A stretch of DNA of 64,000 bases, taken from contig NZ_SSNZ01000004.1 of assembly GCF_004801375.1 (NCBI RefSeq), forward strand, positions 124,001 to 188,000. Direction: 5' to 3'. The notes below the pieces were generated by a model. It ran no database searches. It was not told where the DNA came from and saw only the letters and a list, made by a program, of their open reading frames with translations. Within the stretch, counting starts at the first letter, position 1; each line of letters starts with the position of its first letter. A program made the translations under genes and the position numbers. This document shows, in pieces, positions 18,145-27,134 of this stretch. This DNA comes from Flavobacterium supellecticarium. Lineage in GTDB: Bacteria > Bacteroidota > Bacteroidia > Flavobacteriales > Flavobacteriaceae.

Positions 18145-18795
18145 TTAGATATATAGATTTTCGTCTTCGGCTTCTTCTCCGTATTCTTCCAAACCGAATA
18201 AATACGGTTCGATCATGGTCTTGTCGGCCAATGCTTCGACACGTTCCGTCAAGGCATGTGCAAAAAACACCCGTTGCGTTTTTTCGATACTATTCGACAA
18301 TCGCAAAATTATCGCATCCTGACGCAAACGGAATATTTCGTCGGCATCATCTACGATAAATAACTTTACCGTGTTAATGTTAAATCCGGCCGAAGAAAAC
18401 ATCGCGTTTATTTTATGGGGTGTCCCAACCAAAATATCCACGCCCAATGAAATCTGGTTTTTATCGTAATCGATATCCCCTTTGTCGTGCGCTCCAAAAA
18501 CGCGAAGGTTATGGTAATTTCCGAGTTTACGGAACAAATCGACCATTTTCAACACTTCTTCTTTGTCTTTCACGATAACCATCGCCCGTGTGGATTCTCC
18601 TTCTGCTTTTTCCAGTTTCTGAATTACGGTATATACAATTGTTGTGGATTTCCCACCATTATCCGGCATGATCACCACTGCATCGGCACCACTTTTCAAC
18701 GTTCCGAAACACTCCTTCTGGATTTCGTTAGGCTCGGTAATACCGTTTTCTACCAAAGCCTGCGCCAGTTTTTCGTCTATTTTTTTTAATTTCAT
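18145..18795 (-). CDS. Single-domain DEAD-box-like protein with degenerate motifs
   Basis: A 216-residue protein that resembles only the first RecA-like domain of a DEAD-box RNA helicase. It has a Q-motif-like start (NGITEPNEIQKECF, 17-30), a Walker A relative MPDNGGKST (43-51), GTPHKI (124-129) and VDDADE (148-153) where helicases have DEAD. Motif III (SAT) is not recognisable (AHALT), and the whole second RecA domain with motifs IV-VI is missing. It cannot be a normal helicase; RNA or nucleotide binding is possible. I use the ATG at 18795, where the Q-motif region starts, not the upstream one at 18852, which would overlap the next gene. It lies behind a sigma-54-type response regulator gene, 43 bp apart. 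Confidence 0.75.
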   Translation of the reverse strand: MKLKKIDEKLAQALVENGITEPNEIQKECFGTLKSGADAVVIMPDNGGKSTTIVYTVIQKLEKAEGESTRAMVIVKDKEEVLKMVDLFRKLGNYHNLRVFGAHDKGDIDYDKNQISLGVDILVGTPHKINAMFSSAGFNINTVKLFIVDDADEIFRLRQDAIILRLSNSIEKTQRVFFAHALTERVEALADKTMIEPYLFGLEEYGEEAEDENLYI

Positions 18796-18838
18796 ATGAT
18801 AATCCCTAAAAAAGAACCGGTTTCCCTGTTCTTTTATA

Positions 18839-20002
18839 TTATTTACTTGCAAACATTTTTACGTCATTTTCAGAAATCTCAGCGCCTCCCAATATGATCA
18901 ATCGTTCGATTACATTTCGAAGTTCCCGGATATTCCCGGTCCAATCGTATTCCTGTAATAGTTTAATCGCCTGAGCCGAAAACTTTTTACAGGTACTTCC
19001 CTGTTCGGAGGCTATTTTTTCGGCGAAATGTGTCACCAATAACGGAATATCTTCACGTCGATCGTTTAATGCCGGTACCTTGATCAAAATAACCGCCAAA
19101 CGATGGTATAAATCTTCACGGAAACGTCCCTCTTCAATTTCCTTTTTCAGATCTTTATTGGTGGCGGCTACAACACGTACATCCACTTTGATATCTTTAT
19201 CCGCGCCAACTCTTGTGATCATATTTTCCTGTAACGCCCGTAATACTTTAGCCTGAGCCGACAAACTCATATCTCCGATCTCATCCAGGAAGATTGTTCC
19301 TTTATCGGCTGCTTCAAACTTTCCGGCGCGATCTTTAACCGCCGATGTAAAAGCGCCTTTAACATGACCAAACAATTCACTTTCGATCAATTCCGACGGA
19401 ATGGCGGCACAATTCACTTCGATTAGCGGTGCAGTTGAACGCTCGCTTTTTTCGTGTAACTGATGCGCCACAAGTTCCTTACCGGTTCCGTTTGGTCCGG
19501 TGATCAATACTCTGGCTTCAGTAGGCGCAACTTTATCGATCATGTCTTTAATCTGATTAATTGCATCGCTATTTCCGACCATTTCATAATTTTTACTGAC
19601 TTTTTTCTTCAGTATTTTATTTTCGATTACGAGTTTTTTACGATCCAAAGCATTGCGAACCGTATTTAATAAACGGTTTAAATCGGGTGGTTTGGAGATA
19701 TAATCGAAAGCGCCCAAACGCATGGTATTTACAGCCGTTTCCAAATCGCCATGACCGGAGATCATCACCATTGGGATTTCGGGTTTTATTTTTTTTACGG
19801 CTTCCAGTACTTCTTCTCCATCCATTTTCGGCATTTTAATATCGCACAGTACCAGATCGTAATCTTCATTTTTGATTTTTTCCAATCCCTGTAATCCATC
19901 TTCCGCTTCTTCTACTTTGTAAGTATCGTTTTCTTCTGAAAGTATTTTGGACAAGACTCTTCTGATGGCTGCTTCGTCTTCTATGATTAGTATTTTGGGC
20001 AT
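18839..20002 (-). CDS. NtrC-family sigma-54-type response regulator lacking a C-terminal HTH
   Basis: A 387-residue response regulator. Receiver domain: acidic pocket E8-D9, phosphoacceptor Asp54 in LCDIKMPKMDG, and Lys104. AAA+ domain from about 140: Walker A GPNGTGKE (169-176), sigma-54 contact loop GAFTSA (216-221; usual sequence GAFTGA) and Walker B FLDEIGD (238-244). The protein ends shortly after NIRELRNVIERLIILGGAEISENDV, without a Fis-type DNA-binding domain. It therefore probably activates RNA polymerase from solution or through a partner. The ATG at 20002 puts the receiver at the N-terminus. No histidine kinase gene is adjacent. Confidence 0.88.
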   Translation of the reverse strand: MPKILIIEDEAAIRRVLSKILSEENDTYKVEEAEDGLQGLEKIKNEDYDLVLCDIKMPKMDGEEVLEAVKKIKPEIPMVMISGHGDLETAVNTMRLGAFDYISKPPDLNRLLNTVRNALDRKKLVIENKILKKKVSKNYEMVGNSDAINQIKDMIDKVAPTEARVLITGPNGTGKELVAHQLHEKSERSTAPLIEVNCAAIPSELIESELFGHVKGAFTSAVKDRAGKFEAADKGTIFLDEIGDMSLSAQAKVLRALQENMITRVGADKDIKVDVRVVAATNKDLKKEIEEGRFREDLYHRLAVILIKVPALNDRREDIPLLVTHFAEKIASEQGSTCKKFSAQAIKLLQEYDWTGNIRELRNVIERLIILGGAEISENDVKMFASK

Positions 20003-20098
20003 TATCGACCGTATTTGAAAGTTATCGTTTGCTAAAATAACAAAAAGCAAAACAAAGTTTGTGAAGTTTATGCTAAACTCCTGTTCCAAAAAAACAAT

Positions 20099-20926
20099 TT
20101 AGCGGTTCAGGATTGTAATTTCCCGTTGCGGGAATGGTATGCTAATATTATGTTGTCGGAAAACAGCATCAATTTTAAATCGGATTTCACTTTGGATCTT
20201 AGGACTTTTCATGCCATCGCTAACCGAAAAACTCACGGCAAAATCCAGAGACGAATCGCCAAAATCCTGAAAAAGGACGGTAATTCCTTCATCAACCACT
20301 ACCCCTTCCGTTTCCCGAACACAGTCTTCCAGTAATTTTTTAACCAGTTGCACATCGCTGCCATAGGCTACACCAACAGTTACCTGTTCGCGGTTCGTAC
20401 TGTTATTTTGTGTCCAGTTAAAAAGCGTTTCACTCATAAACTGATGGTTCGGAATAATCATAACCCTGTCGTTACGGGTTACAGCCCGGGTGGTACGCAA
20501 ACGGATTTCGGTTACTTTTCCGACTTTTCCATCCACTTCGATAACATCGCCCACATGTAACGACTGATCCAATATCATCAAAATTCCGGAAATAATATCC
20601 TGAAAAAAGGTTTGTAACGCCAGCCCGATTCCAACAAAAAGTGCTGCAGAAGCGGTTAGAAAGACGTTCATATTGACACCGGAAGCATGCAGCGTGAACA
20701 TCACCACAAATATGTAGGCGATATACTTAAAAAATTGAAATACGCCTACAAATTTATTTTTATCCTGCTCCGGTATTTTTTTAATAATGATTCTGAAGAT
20801 AATCCGTAGCACAATACCGGTGAACATAAAAGCGAAAATCAAGACCAGCAGATCGAACACCGAAAAATCGATGCTTTTGGTGTCGATCAACCTAAATCCC
20901 AATATATTCTTTATATGTTCCAGCAT
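20099..20926 (-). CDS. MscS-type mechanosensitive ion channel
   Basis: A 275-residue inner-membrane channel of the small-conductance mechanosensitive family, which releases solutes during hypo-osmotic shock. There are three N-terminal hydrophobic segments; the third, with ASAALFVGIGLALQTFFQDIISGILMI, has the Ala/Gly-rich pore helix pattern. The cytosolic beta domain follows (VGDVIEVDGKVGKVTEIRLRTT and VMIIPNHQFMSETLFNWT), then the alpha/beta domain. It has the size of E. coli MscS. It sits 8 bp after the NatB-like permease gene on the same strand. Confidence 0.9.
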   Translation of the reverse strand: MLEHIKNILGFRLIDTKSIDFSVFDLLVLIFAFMFTGIVLRIIFRIIIKKIPEQDKNKFVGVFQFFKYIAYIFVVMFTLHASGVNMNVFLTASAALFVGIGLALQTFFQDIISGILMILDQSLHVGDVIEVDGKVGKVTEIRLRTTRAVTRNDRVMIIPNHQFMSETLFNWTQNNSTNREQVTVGVAYGSDVQLVKKLLEDCVRETEGVVVDEGITVLFQDFGDSSLDFAVSFSVSDGMKSPKIQSEIRFKIDAVFRQHNISIPFPQREITILNR

Positions 20927-20934
20927 CGTATTTG

Positions 20935-22239
20935 CTAATATTTAAGCCATTTGTATAATTCTTTCCAGGTTGGTTTTTTACCGTACATCAGAATTCCTAC
21001 TCTATAAATTTTGGAAGCAAACCAAACTACCAGTAAAAAGGTTCCGAATAATAGGGTAATCGAAATGACCAATTGCCACCATGGCACACCAAACGGAATC
21101 CGCATTAACATTACGATTGGCGCGGTTAACGGTATAATCGAAAACACGGTAGCCACGGTTCCATGCGGATCGTTCATCACCGTAAAGAATCCTACATAAA
21201 CCCCTAACATCATCGGCATAATAATTGGTAAAAGGAACTGCTGCGAATCCGTTTCACTGTCGACGGCAGCACCGATAGCCGCATATAGCGAGCTATATAA
21301 AAAGTAGCCCCCGATAAAATAGATCACAAAACAACTGATCAATGTACCCAAAGGCAGGTTTAATATTTCTTTGATATAGGATTGCATGGTTCCGCCCATT
21401 TCCTGTTGCGCTGCATTAATCATTTCCGGATTGATCGAAGCCTGCGCTCCGGTCTGTACTCCAAAAAAGGAAGCAACTCCAATCAATAATGTGATACCCA
21501 CTATTGCCCAAATCGTAAACTGTAGAAGTCCCGCCAATGAGTTTCCGATAATTTTACCGAGCATCAACTGGAATGGTTTTACCGACGAAATGATAATTTC
21601 TATAATACGGTTGGTTTTTTCTTCGATTACACTGCGCATTACAAAGTTACCATAAATAATGATAAACATCATGATCAGGTAGCCAAAGGCCGAACCAATT
21701 ACGATTTTGATCTCGTTAAGTCCTTTAATGCTATCCTCACCCGAAAATTTTGTCAGGTGAATGCTGGCATTGGTTTTGGCTTTTTCGATTTTATCATAAT
21801 CAAACCCCAGTTCTTTCAGATTGTTCTGTGTTAACTGATGATCAATTACTTCTTCCATACTCATGATAAAATCCATACTTGGACTGTCGTCTGAGATATA
21901 TTCAACCTTAGTCAGCAATTCTTTTGGGTTGTTTACTTTCGGAATGTAGATCAATCCTTCATAACTTTTACTGGCCGTATCTTTTGCGACCTGTAGTGGC
22001 ATTGCCGACAAATCGACATAGATCGTTTTTTTGGTGTCCTTGAAATCGTTTTTAAAGATTCCGGATTCGTCATGTATCGCTACTTTTTTGACTTCTGCAT
22101 TGTTCATATTGACCAAATAGCCAATCAGGAATGACATTCCCACGATTAGCAACGGACTCAGGAACGTCATCACGATAAATGATTTATTACGCACCTTGGC
22201 GATAAATTCTCTCTTTATGATTAGGGATAAAACGCTCAT
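20935..22239 (-). CDS. ABC transporter permease, NatB-like
   Basis: A 434-residue inner-membrane permease of the ABC-2 type: one N-terminal helix, a periplasmic domain of ~140 residues and six C-terminal helices, as in NatB sodium exporters. The segment MRSVIEEKTNRIIEIIISSVKPFQLMLGKI is the family signature before helix 3. The start overlaps the stop of the ATPase gene by one base (TAATG), so translation is coupled. Substrate: Na+ or another cation/lipid, not decided by sequence. Confidence 0.87.
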   Translation of the reverse strand: MSVLSLIIKREFIAKVRNKSFIVMTFLSPLLIVGMSFLIGYLVNMNNAEVKKVAIHDESGIFKNDFKDTKKTIYVDLSAMPLQVAKDTASKSYEGLIYIPKVNNPKELLTKVEYISDDSPSMDFIMSMEEVIDHQLTQNNLKELGFDYDKIEKAKTNASIHLTKFSGEDSIKGLNEIKIVIGSAFGYLIMMFIIIYGNFVMRSVIEEKTNRIIEIIISSVKPFQLMLGKIIGNSLAGLLQFTIWAIVGITLLIGVASFFGVQTGAQASINPEMINAAQQEMGGTMQSYIKEILNLPLGTLISCFVIYFIGGYFLYSSLYAAIGAAVDSETDSQQFLLPIIMPMMLGVYVGFFTVMNDPHGTVATVFSIIPLTAPIVMLMRIPFGVPWWQLVISITLLFGTFLLVVWFASKIYRVGILMYGKKPTWKELYKWLKY

Positions 22240-23162
22240 TATTTACGGCTTACAGTTTGAATAAAAATATCGTTTACACTTGGTATTTTTTCCACGAAAT
22301 GGGTTACCTGTCCATTTTGGGTTAAAATGTTCAACAACGCATTCGGCGTTCCGTTTCCGAGTTGTACTTCGAGTTTTAACTCGTCGTTAAGTGACTTAAA
22401 ATTGGTTTGCTCGAGCGTAAATTGCTGCGTCAGTTCGTACATCAGCCGTTCGATATTATCGGATAAAATCCCTACTTCGAAAGCATTGGTACGGTGTTCT
22501 TTTTTCACGTCGATCAGTTTTCCTTCGATCAGTTTGTTAGATTTATGAATCAGCGCAATATCGTCGCACATTTCTTCCACACTTTCCATACGGTGCGTTG
22601 AAAAAATAATGGTGGATCCTTTTTTCTTTAATTCGAGGATTTCGTCTTTGATAATATTGGCATTCACCGGGTCAAAACCGGAGAAAGGCTCATCAAAAAT
22701 CAATAATTTTGGTTGGTGCAATACCGTTACCACAAACTGAATTTTCTGCGCCATACCTTTGGAAAGCTCCTGGATTTTTTTGTTCCACCATCCCTGGATT
22801 TCCAGTTTTTCGAACCAATATTGCAATTGTTTTTTAGCTTCCGCTTTCGAAAGTCCTTTTAACTGTGCCAGGTATAACGCCTGCTCGCCCACTTTCATGG
22901 TTTTATACAAGCCTCTTTCTTCGGGCATATAACCGATATGTTGTACGTGGTGTGGTGCTAATTTTTCACCGTCGAGAATTACTTCGCCGCTATCGGGCAT
23001 CGTAATCTGATTAATAATCCGGATCAGGGATGTTTTTCCGGCACCATTCGGGCCTAACAGTCCGTATATACTTCCTTTGGGAACTTTTAAAGAAACGCTG
23101 TTTAAAGCCGTATAATCACCATATTGCTTGACAACGTTTTTAACCTCTAAGATTGAACTCAT
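22239..23162 (-). CDS. ABC transporter ATP-binding protein, NatA-like
   Basis: A 307-residue ATPase subunit. Walker A GPNGAGKT at 37-44, signature SKGMAQKIQ (a variant of LSGGQ), Walker B LLIFDEPFSGFDP and the H-loop FSTHRM are all present. The C-terminal ~90 residues form the extra domain found in NatA-like subunits. It pairs with the overlapping permease gene. GldA of gliding motility is a relative in the phylum, but the permease partner here is of the NatB kind rather than GldF. Confidence 0.88.
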   Translation of the reverse strand: MSSILEVKNVVKQYGDYTALNSVSLKVPKGSIYGLLGPNGAGKTSLIRIINQITMPDSGEVILDGEKLAPHHVQHIGYMPEERGLYKTMKVGEQALYLAQLKGLSKAEAKKQLQYWFEKLEIQGWWNKKIQELSKGMAQKIQFVVTVLHQPKLLIFDEPFSGFDPVNANIIKDEILELKKKGSTIIFSTHRMESVEEMCDDIALIHKSNKLIEGKLIDVKKEHRTNAFEVGILSDNIERLMYELTQQFTLEQTNFKSLNDELKLEVQLGNGTPNALLNILTQNGQVTHFVEKIPSVNDIFIQTVSRK

Positions 23163-23223
23163 TTGATTGACTATAGATTTCTGTAAAAGTAAAAAATAGT
23201 TACCAAATAGGATTAATTCTTAT

Positions 23224-23257
23224 AAAAAAACCCACCCCTGATTTTCGCAAGGATGGG
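23224..23257 (-). terminator. Terminator after dnaJ
   Basis: On the minus strand cccatcc pairs with ggggtggg (one wobble and a bulge) and seven T follow. A second short stem, aaattcac (23277) / gtgaattt (23297), lies between it and the dnaJ stop. Confidence 0.65.
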
Positions 23258-23327
23258 AAAAATTGCTATGAAAAAGAAATTCACCAGCCTTAGCTAGTGA
23301 ATTTCAAAAGTATAACTTTTATAATCA

Positions 23328-24458
23328 TTATGAAAACATGTCCTTAACTTTTTCAAAAAATGATTTATCCGATTTTTCCGGTTTCGGGACAAAGTGTTCG
23401 TCTTCCAACATTTTCTCAAAAAACTGTTTCTGTTCTTTGTTCAGTGTTTTCGGTGTCCATACATTAACATGTACCAGTAAATCACCACTACCGTAATTGT
23501 TCAGACTTGGGATTCCTTTACCTTTTAATCGCAGAATTTTACCGGATTGTATTCCTTCTTCCAGTTTGATACGTACTTTTCCGTTTACGGTATCGATATC
23601 TTTTGAGGTTCCCAAAGCGGCTTCCGGGAAACTGATATACAAATCGTAGTGCAGGTTTTCGCCTTCACGCTTTAATTTTTCGTGCTCCACCTCTTCGATA
23701 GCCACGATCAAATCGCCCGGAACGCTGTTTCCACCTGGTGCGTCGTTTCCTTTTCCGGCTACTTTTAACTGCATACCGTCTACTACTCCTGCCGGAATTT
23801 TGATCGATACTGTTTCGTCTTCCATGATCATTCCCTGTGCATCGGCATTAGACGGTTTGCCATCGATAATTTGTCCGCTACCACTACAGGTATGACAGGG
23901 AGAAGAGGTTTGCATTCGGCCCAGAATCGTATTGGTCACTTTAGTCACCTGACCCGAACCGTTACAGGTTGGACAGGTTTTATAGGTTACCCCTTGCGCC
24001 TGAACTTTACGTTTCACTTTGACTTTTTTCTCAACGCCGTTTGCGATTTCTTCCAGTGTTAATTTCACTTTGATACGCAGGTTACTCCCTTTCATACGAC
24101 GTTGTCCGCCACCGCCACCGAATCCGCCGCTAAAACCGCCGAATCCGCCACCGAAAGCGCTTCCGAAAATATCCCCGAACTGACTAAATATGTCGTCCAT
24201 ATTCATATGTCCGCCACCGCCAAAACCGCCTGCACCGTCGAAAGCTGCATGACCATATTGATCGTAACGTGCTTTTTTGTCAGGATCACTTAGTACTTCA
24301 TACGCTTCGGCAGCGAGTTTGAATTTTTCTTCGGCTTCTTTATCGCCCGGATTTTTATCAGGATGATATTCGATCGCTTTTTTTCGGTACGCTTTTTTAA
24401 TTTGCTCCGGAGAAGCGCTTTTATCAATACCTAATATTTCGTAAAAATCTTTTTTCAT
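23328..24458 (-). CDS. dnaJ: Chaperone DnaJ (type I Hsp40) with reduced zinc-finger region
   Basis: A 376-residue DnaJ. J domain at 1-70 with HPD (32-34), then a long Gly/Phe-rich linker. The zinc region holds only two CxxCxGxG motifs (CPTCNGSG and CHTCSGSG) instead of four; by position these are the middle pair that forms the second zinc site, and the outer pair is replaced by VQAQGVTYK and [10 protein letters not shown]. The C-terminal substrate-binding domains and dimerisation end ([19 protein letters not shown]) are normal. It stimulates DnaK ATPase and delivers unfolded clients. It lies behind grpE on the same strand; dnaK is not in the window. Confidence 0.95.
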   Translation of the reverse strand: MKKDFYEILGIDKSASPEQIKKAYRKKAIEYHPDKNPGDKEAEEKFKLAAEAYEVLSDPDKKARYDQYGHAAFDGAGGFGGGGHMNMDDIFSQFGDIFGSAFGGGFGGFSGGFGGGGGQRRMKGSNLRIKVKLTLEEIANGVEKKVKVKRKVQAQGVTYKTCPTCNGSGQVTKVTNTILGRMQTSSPCHTCSGSGQIIDGKPSNADAQGMIMEDETVSIKIPAGVVDGMQLKVAGKGNDAPGGNSVPGDLIVAIEEVEHEKLKREGENLHYDLYISFPEAALGTSKDIDTVNGKVRIKLEEGIQSGKILRLKGKGIPSLNNYGSGDLLVHVNVWTPKTLNKEQKQFFEKMLEDEHFVPKPEKSDKSFFEKVKDMFS

Positions 24459-24482
24459 AAACCAAATTATTCCAATTGAAAT

Positions 24483-24513
24483 ACTCCGAAGTCACTAAAA
24501 ATGCCTCCGGAGT
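24483..24513 (-). other. Hairpin between grpE and dnaJ
   Basis: actccg (24483) and cggagt (24508) can pair across a 19-base loop in the grpE-dnaJ gap. On the minus strand a short T-poor tail follows, so it is a weak terminator or a processing site at most. Confidence 0.35.
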
Positions 24514-24529
24514 TTCTGTTTTTTAAGCT

Positions 24530-25096
24530 TTATTGTCCTACCACTACTTTTGGAAAACGGATAATTTTGTCGCCAAGTTTGTATCCTTTTTCGATAACAT
24601 CCACAATTTTCCCTTTTAATTCTTCCGACGGTGCCGGAATCAGGGTAATGGCTTCTGCATAATCCGCATCAAAAGCATCACCTGCTTTAAGTTCTACTTC
24701 TTCAAGACCTTTCGACACTAATGTCGATTTTAACTTATCATAAATCAGCGTCACTCCTTTTGTCAGGTTTTCGTCACCAAGGTTTTTTGCGATTTCCGGC
24801 AAAGCTCTGTCAAAATCGTCCAATACCGGCAACATTGCCTGTAAAACTTCCTGATTGGCTGTTTTAAACAGATCCAATCGTTCTTTAGAAGTTCGTTTTT
24901 TATAATTTTCAAACTCCGCAAACAATCGTAGGAATTTGTCTTTTTCTTTCGCTATTTCTTCCTGCAATTGTTCTTCAACAGTAAGTTCCGGTTGTGGAAT
25001 CCCCTGATTTTCTGCTACATTTTCACCTTGTGCTGTTTCTTTTTCTATGTTTTCAGTATTTTCCTGGCTCATATTTTTAAATATTTTCTTGAACAT
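24530..25096 (-). CDS. grpE: Nucleotide exchange factor GrpE
   Basis: A 188-residue GrpE, the exchange factor that makes DnaK release ADP. After an acidic, disordered N-terminus comes a long coiled coil (VEEQLQEEIAKEKDKFLRLFAEFENYKKRTSKER), the four-helix part with MLPVLDDFDRAL and the C-terminal beta wing ending PKVVVGQ. Met1 at 25096 or Met9 at 25072 could be the start; I keep the longer one, 30 bp from the promoter's -7 box. It is first in the grpE-dnaJ transcript. Confidence 0.93.
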   Translation of the reverse strand: MFKKIFKNMSQENTENIEKETAQGENVAENQGIPQPELTVEEQLQEEIAKEKDKFLRLFAEFENYKKRTSKERLDLFKTANQEVLQAMLPVLDDFDRALPEIAKNLGDENLTKGVTLIYDKLKSTLVSKGLEEVELKAGDAFDADYAEAITLIPAPSEELKGKIVDVIEKGYKLGDKIIRFPKVVVGQ

Positions 25097-25125
25097 TTTT
25101 CAGTTTATATCGCTAATTTGGGTTG

Positions 25126-25157
25126 CAAAAGTATTGCCAAATATTTAAAAATGTCAA
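25126..25157 (-). promoter_or_regulatory. Promoter of grpE-dnaJ
   Basis: On the minus strand TTG (25157-25155) is followed after 21 bases by TACTTTTG (25133-25126). This is a full match to the Bacteroidetes -33/-7 pattern and lies 30 bp before the grpE start. No CIRCE element is visible. The rest of the gap to the YceI gene shows only a TAGATTTG box at 25329-25336 for that gene. Confidence 0.65.
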
Positions 25158-25358
25158 TTTGTCACCCAACTATTTTTTAAAAACCGTTATTAACTGCAAA
25201 AAAGACAAGGTTTTACCGGCCTTTCAAAGGTCATTTACCTCCAAAAAAAGCACAATAAAAATGGCTTTTTAGTGCGATTCGTAATAGAAATTTAATATAA
25301 TTTTAAGAATTTATTCGTTTCGTTTCGATAGATTTGTGGAAACTAAAAATTTATTTTT

Positions 25359-26024
25359 ATGAAAAAAGGCATTTTAAGTTTATTTGTTTTAGCGACTTTG
25401 TCACTGGCTTCCTGCAAAAAAGAAACAACCAATGAAGCAGAGATTAAAGAAACGGTAGAAGCTCCTGTTACGTCAAACGAAGCCGTAAAGTTTAATGTCG
25501 ATGCCAAAGCATCTTCCATCAACTGGGTAGGTAGCAAACCAACCGGAAAACATACCGGAACGATCAACATTAAAAATGGTGAACTATATGCCAAAGATGG
25601 TGTTATTGAAACCGGAAAGGTTTTTATCGACATGACATCAATTGCCGTAACCGATTTAAAAGGTGACGAAAAAACAAGTTTGGAAGGTCATTTAAAAGGT
25701 CTTGGAAAAGAAAGCGATGTGGATCATTTCTTTAACACCAAAAAATATCCGGAAGCGGTATTTGAAATTACCAAAGTAACCGAAGAAGCCGGAAAGAAAA
25801 TGGTTGAAGGTAACCTGACGTTAAAAGACATCACGAAAAGTGTGAAATTCCCGGCCTCTATTACTGCCGATGCCAACGGTATCAGCATCGAAAGTGAGCC
25901 TTTTACAATAAATCGAACATTATGGAATGTAAATTATGGATCCAAATCTGTATTTGACAATTTAGGAGACAAATTTATCAATGACGATATCGAATTAAAA
26001 GTTAGCGTAAAAGCAACAAAATAA
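25359..26024 (+). CDS. YceI family lipoprotein
   Basis: A 221-residue lipoprotein: the signal peptide ends in SLASC with Cys19 as lipidation site, followed by an acidic linker. The YceI domain (from about residue 45) starts with VDAKASSINWVGSKPTGKHTGTI and includes DVDHFFNTKKYPEAVFEITKV, a family hallmark. YceI proteins are lipocalin-like barrels that bind isoprenoid-type lipids in the envelope. It is a single gene with its own -7 box and a strong terminator. Confidence 0.9.
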   Translation: MKKGILSLFVLATLSLASCKKETTNEAEIKETVEAPVTSNEAVKFNVDAKASSINWVGSKPTGKHTGTINIKNGELYAKDGVIETGKVFIDMTSIAVTDLKGDEKTSLEGHLKGLGKESDVDHFFNTKKYPEAVFEITKVTEEAGKKMVEGNLTLKDITKSVKFPASITADANGISIESEPFTINRTLWNVNYGSKSVFDNLGDKFINDDIELKVSVKATK

Positions 26025-26054
26025 TTATTACTTCATCTTACAATTATGCTACGG

Positions 26055-26083
26055 AGTGCTGAATATTTTCAGCACTTTTTTTA
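26055..26083. terminator. Terminator after the YceI gene
   Basis: Stem agtgctga (26055) / tcagcact (26069) followed by eight T on the plus strand, overlapping the stop codon of the convergent epimerase gene. Confidence 0.8.
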
Positions 26084-26989
26084 TGGTCGTAACAGATTAT
26101 CCAATGCTTTATCAAGGAATTTGTATTTAAACTGAAATCCATTATCCAGCGCTTTTTGCGCACTCACCTTCTGACTTTCGAACAACAATATATGCATATC
26201 GCCCAAAATGAGCTTCATCATAAAACGAGGTGCATTTGGCAGAATCACCTCTTTATTTACCGCGTCGGCGATTGCTTTTATCATTTCCTGACTCGTTACC
26301 GGATTGGGCGCAACGGCATTAAAAACACCATTCCAGTTGTTTTCCATTGCAAAATAAATCATATCGGCCAGATCGTGAATATGAATCCAGGACTGAAATT
26401 GTTTACCGGAACCAAAACCGGCCGCCATTCCCATTTTAATTGGTTTGAGCATTTCCATTAAAACGCCACCCTGATTGGACAGCACCAATCCAAAACGGAG
26501 TTTGCATACATTTATATTGAGTCGACGGAATTGATCGACAGCATCCTCCCATTTAAGCACAACATTCCCAAGAAACGTATCGCTTACTTCTTTCGATTCT
26601 TCACTATATAGCACGGTTTGGCTATCCGGATAAATTCCGATAGCGGAAGCACTGATAATTTGTCGGACCTGATTTGGGTTTTCTTTGAGTACTTTATACA
26701 AAAGATTGGACGACAAAATCCGGCTTTCAATAATTTCTTCTTTATAGGCCGAAGTCCATCGTTTTGAAATGGAAGCACCTGCCAGATGTACGATTACATC
26801 CACTCCCAACAAGCAGTTTTCATCTATAATACCCTGTTCCGGATTCCAGAAAAACCCGTGGTAACAGGATTCTTTTTCAATTTTCTTCCGGGAAGTAGTG
26901 AGATAATGAATCGCAATACCATTTTGCAACAGCAACGCAACCAATTCCTTACCTACTAAACCGGTAGCTCCTGTAATTAATACTTTCAT
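26081..26989 (-). CDS. TIGR01777-type NAD-dependent epimerase (SDR39U1 family)
   Basis: A 302-residue extended SDR. The Rossmann motif GATGLVG is at residues 7-13; VDVIVHLAGASISKRWTSAYKEEI and the SASAIGIYP segment are specific for the TIGR01777/SDR39U1 group (YfcH, SulA-like). In the C-terminal part, FGSGKQFQSWIHIHDLADMI and GVFNAVAPNPVTSQE are conserved. The physiological substrate of the group is unknown. I use the ATG at 26989, giving the usual short lead into the glycine loop; the upstream start at 27022 adds 11 residues. Confidence 0.88.
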   Translation of the reverse strand: MKVLITGATGLVGKELVALLLQNGIAIHYLTTSRKKIEKESCYHGFFWNPEQGIIDENCLLGVDVIVHLAGASISKRWTSAYKEEIIESRILSSNLLYKVLKENPNQVRQIISASAIGIYPDSQTVLYSEESKEVSDTFLGNVVLKWEDAVDQFRRLNINVCKLRFGLVLSNQGGVLMEMLKPIKMGMAAGFGSGKQFQSWIHIHDLADMIYFAMENNWNGVFNAVAPNPVTSQEMIKAIADAVNKEVILPNAPRFMMKLILGDMHILLFESQKVSAQKALDNGFQFKYKFLDKALDNLLRP

Positions 26990-27134
26990 ACACCCTTTCT
27001 TTTTCAAAAACACCGACAACAATAAAGCTTACACTCTTTTCATTTTCAGCATTTTATTACAAATTTAAACGCTATATCGGGAATATAAAAGTTATTTAAG
27101 TTAGGTTTAACGTAGTAAAATCAACCTTAAAAGA

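Noticed and set aside
22239..23162. GldA of the gliding motility machinery
   Set aside because: The partner permease is NatB-like, not GldF/GldG, and the length and C-terminal domain fit NatA better.
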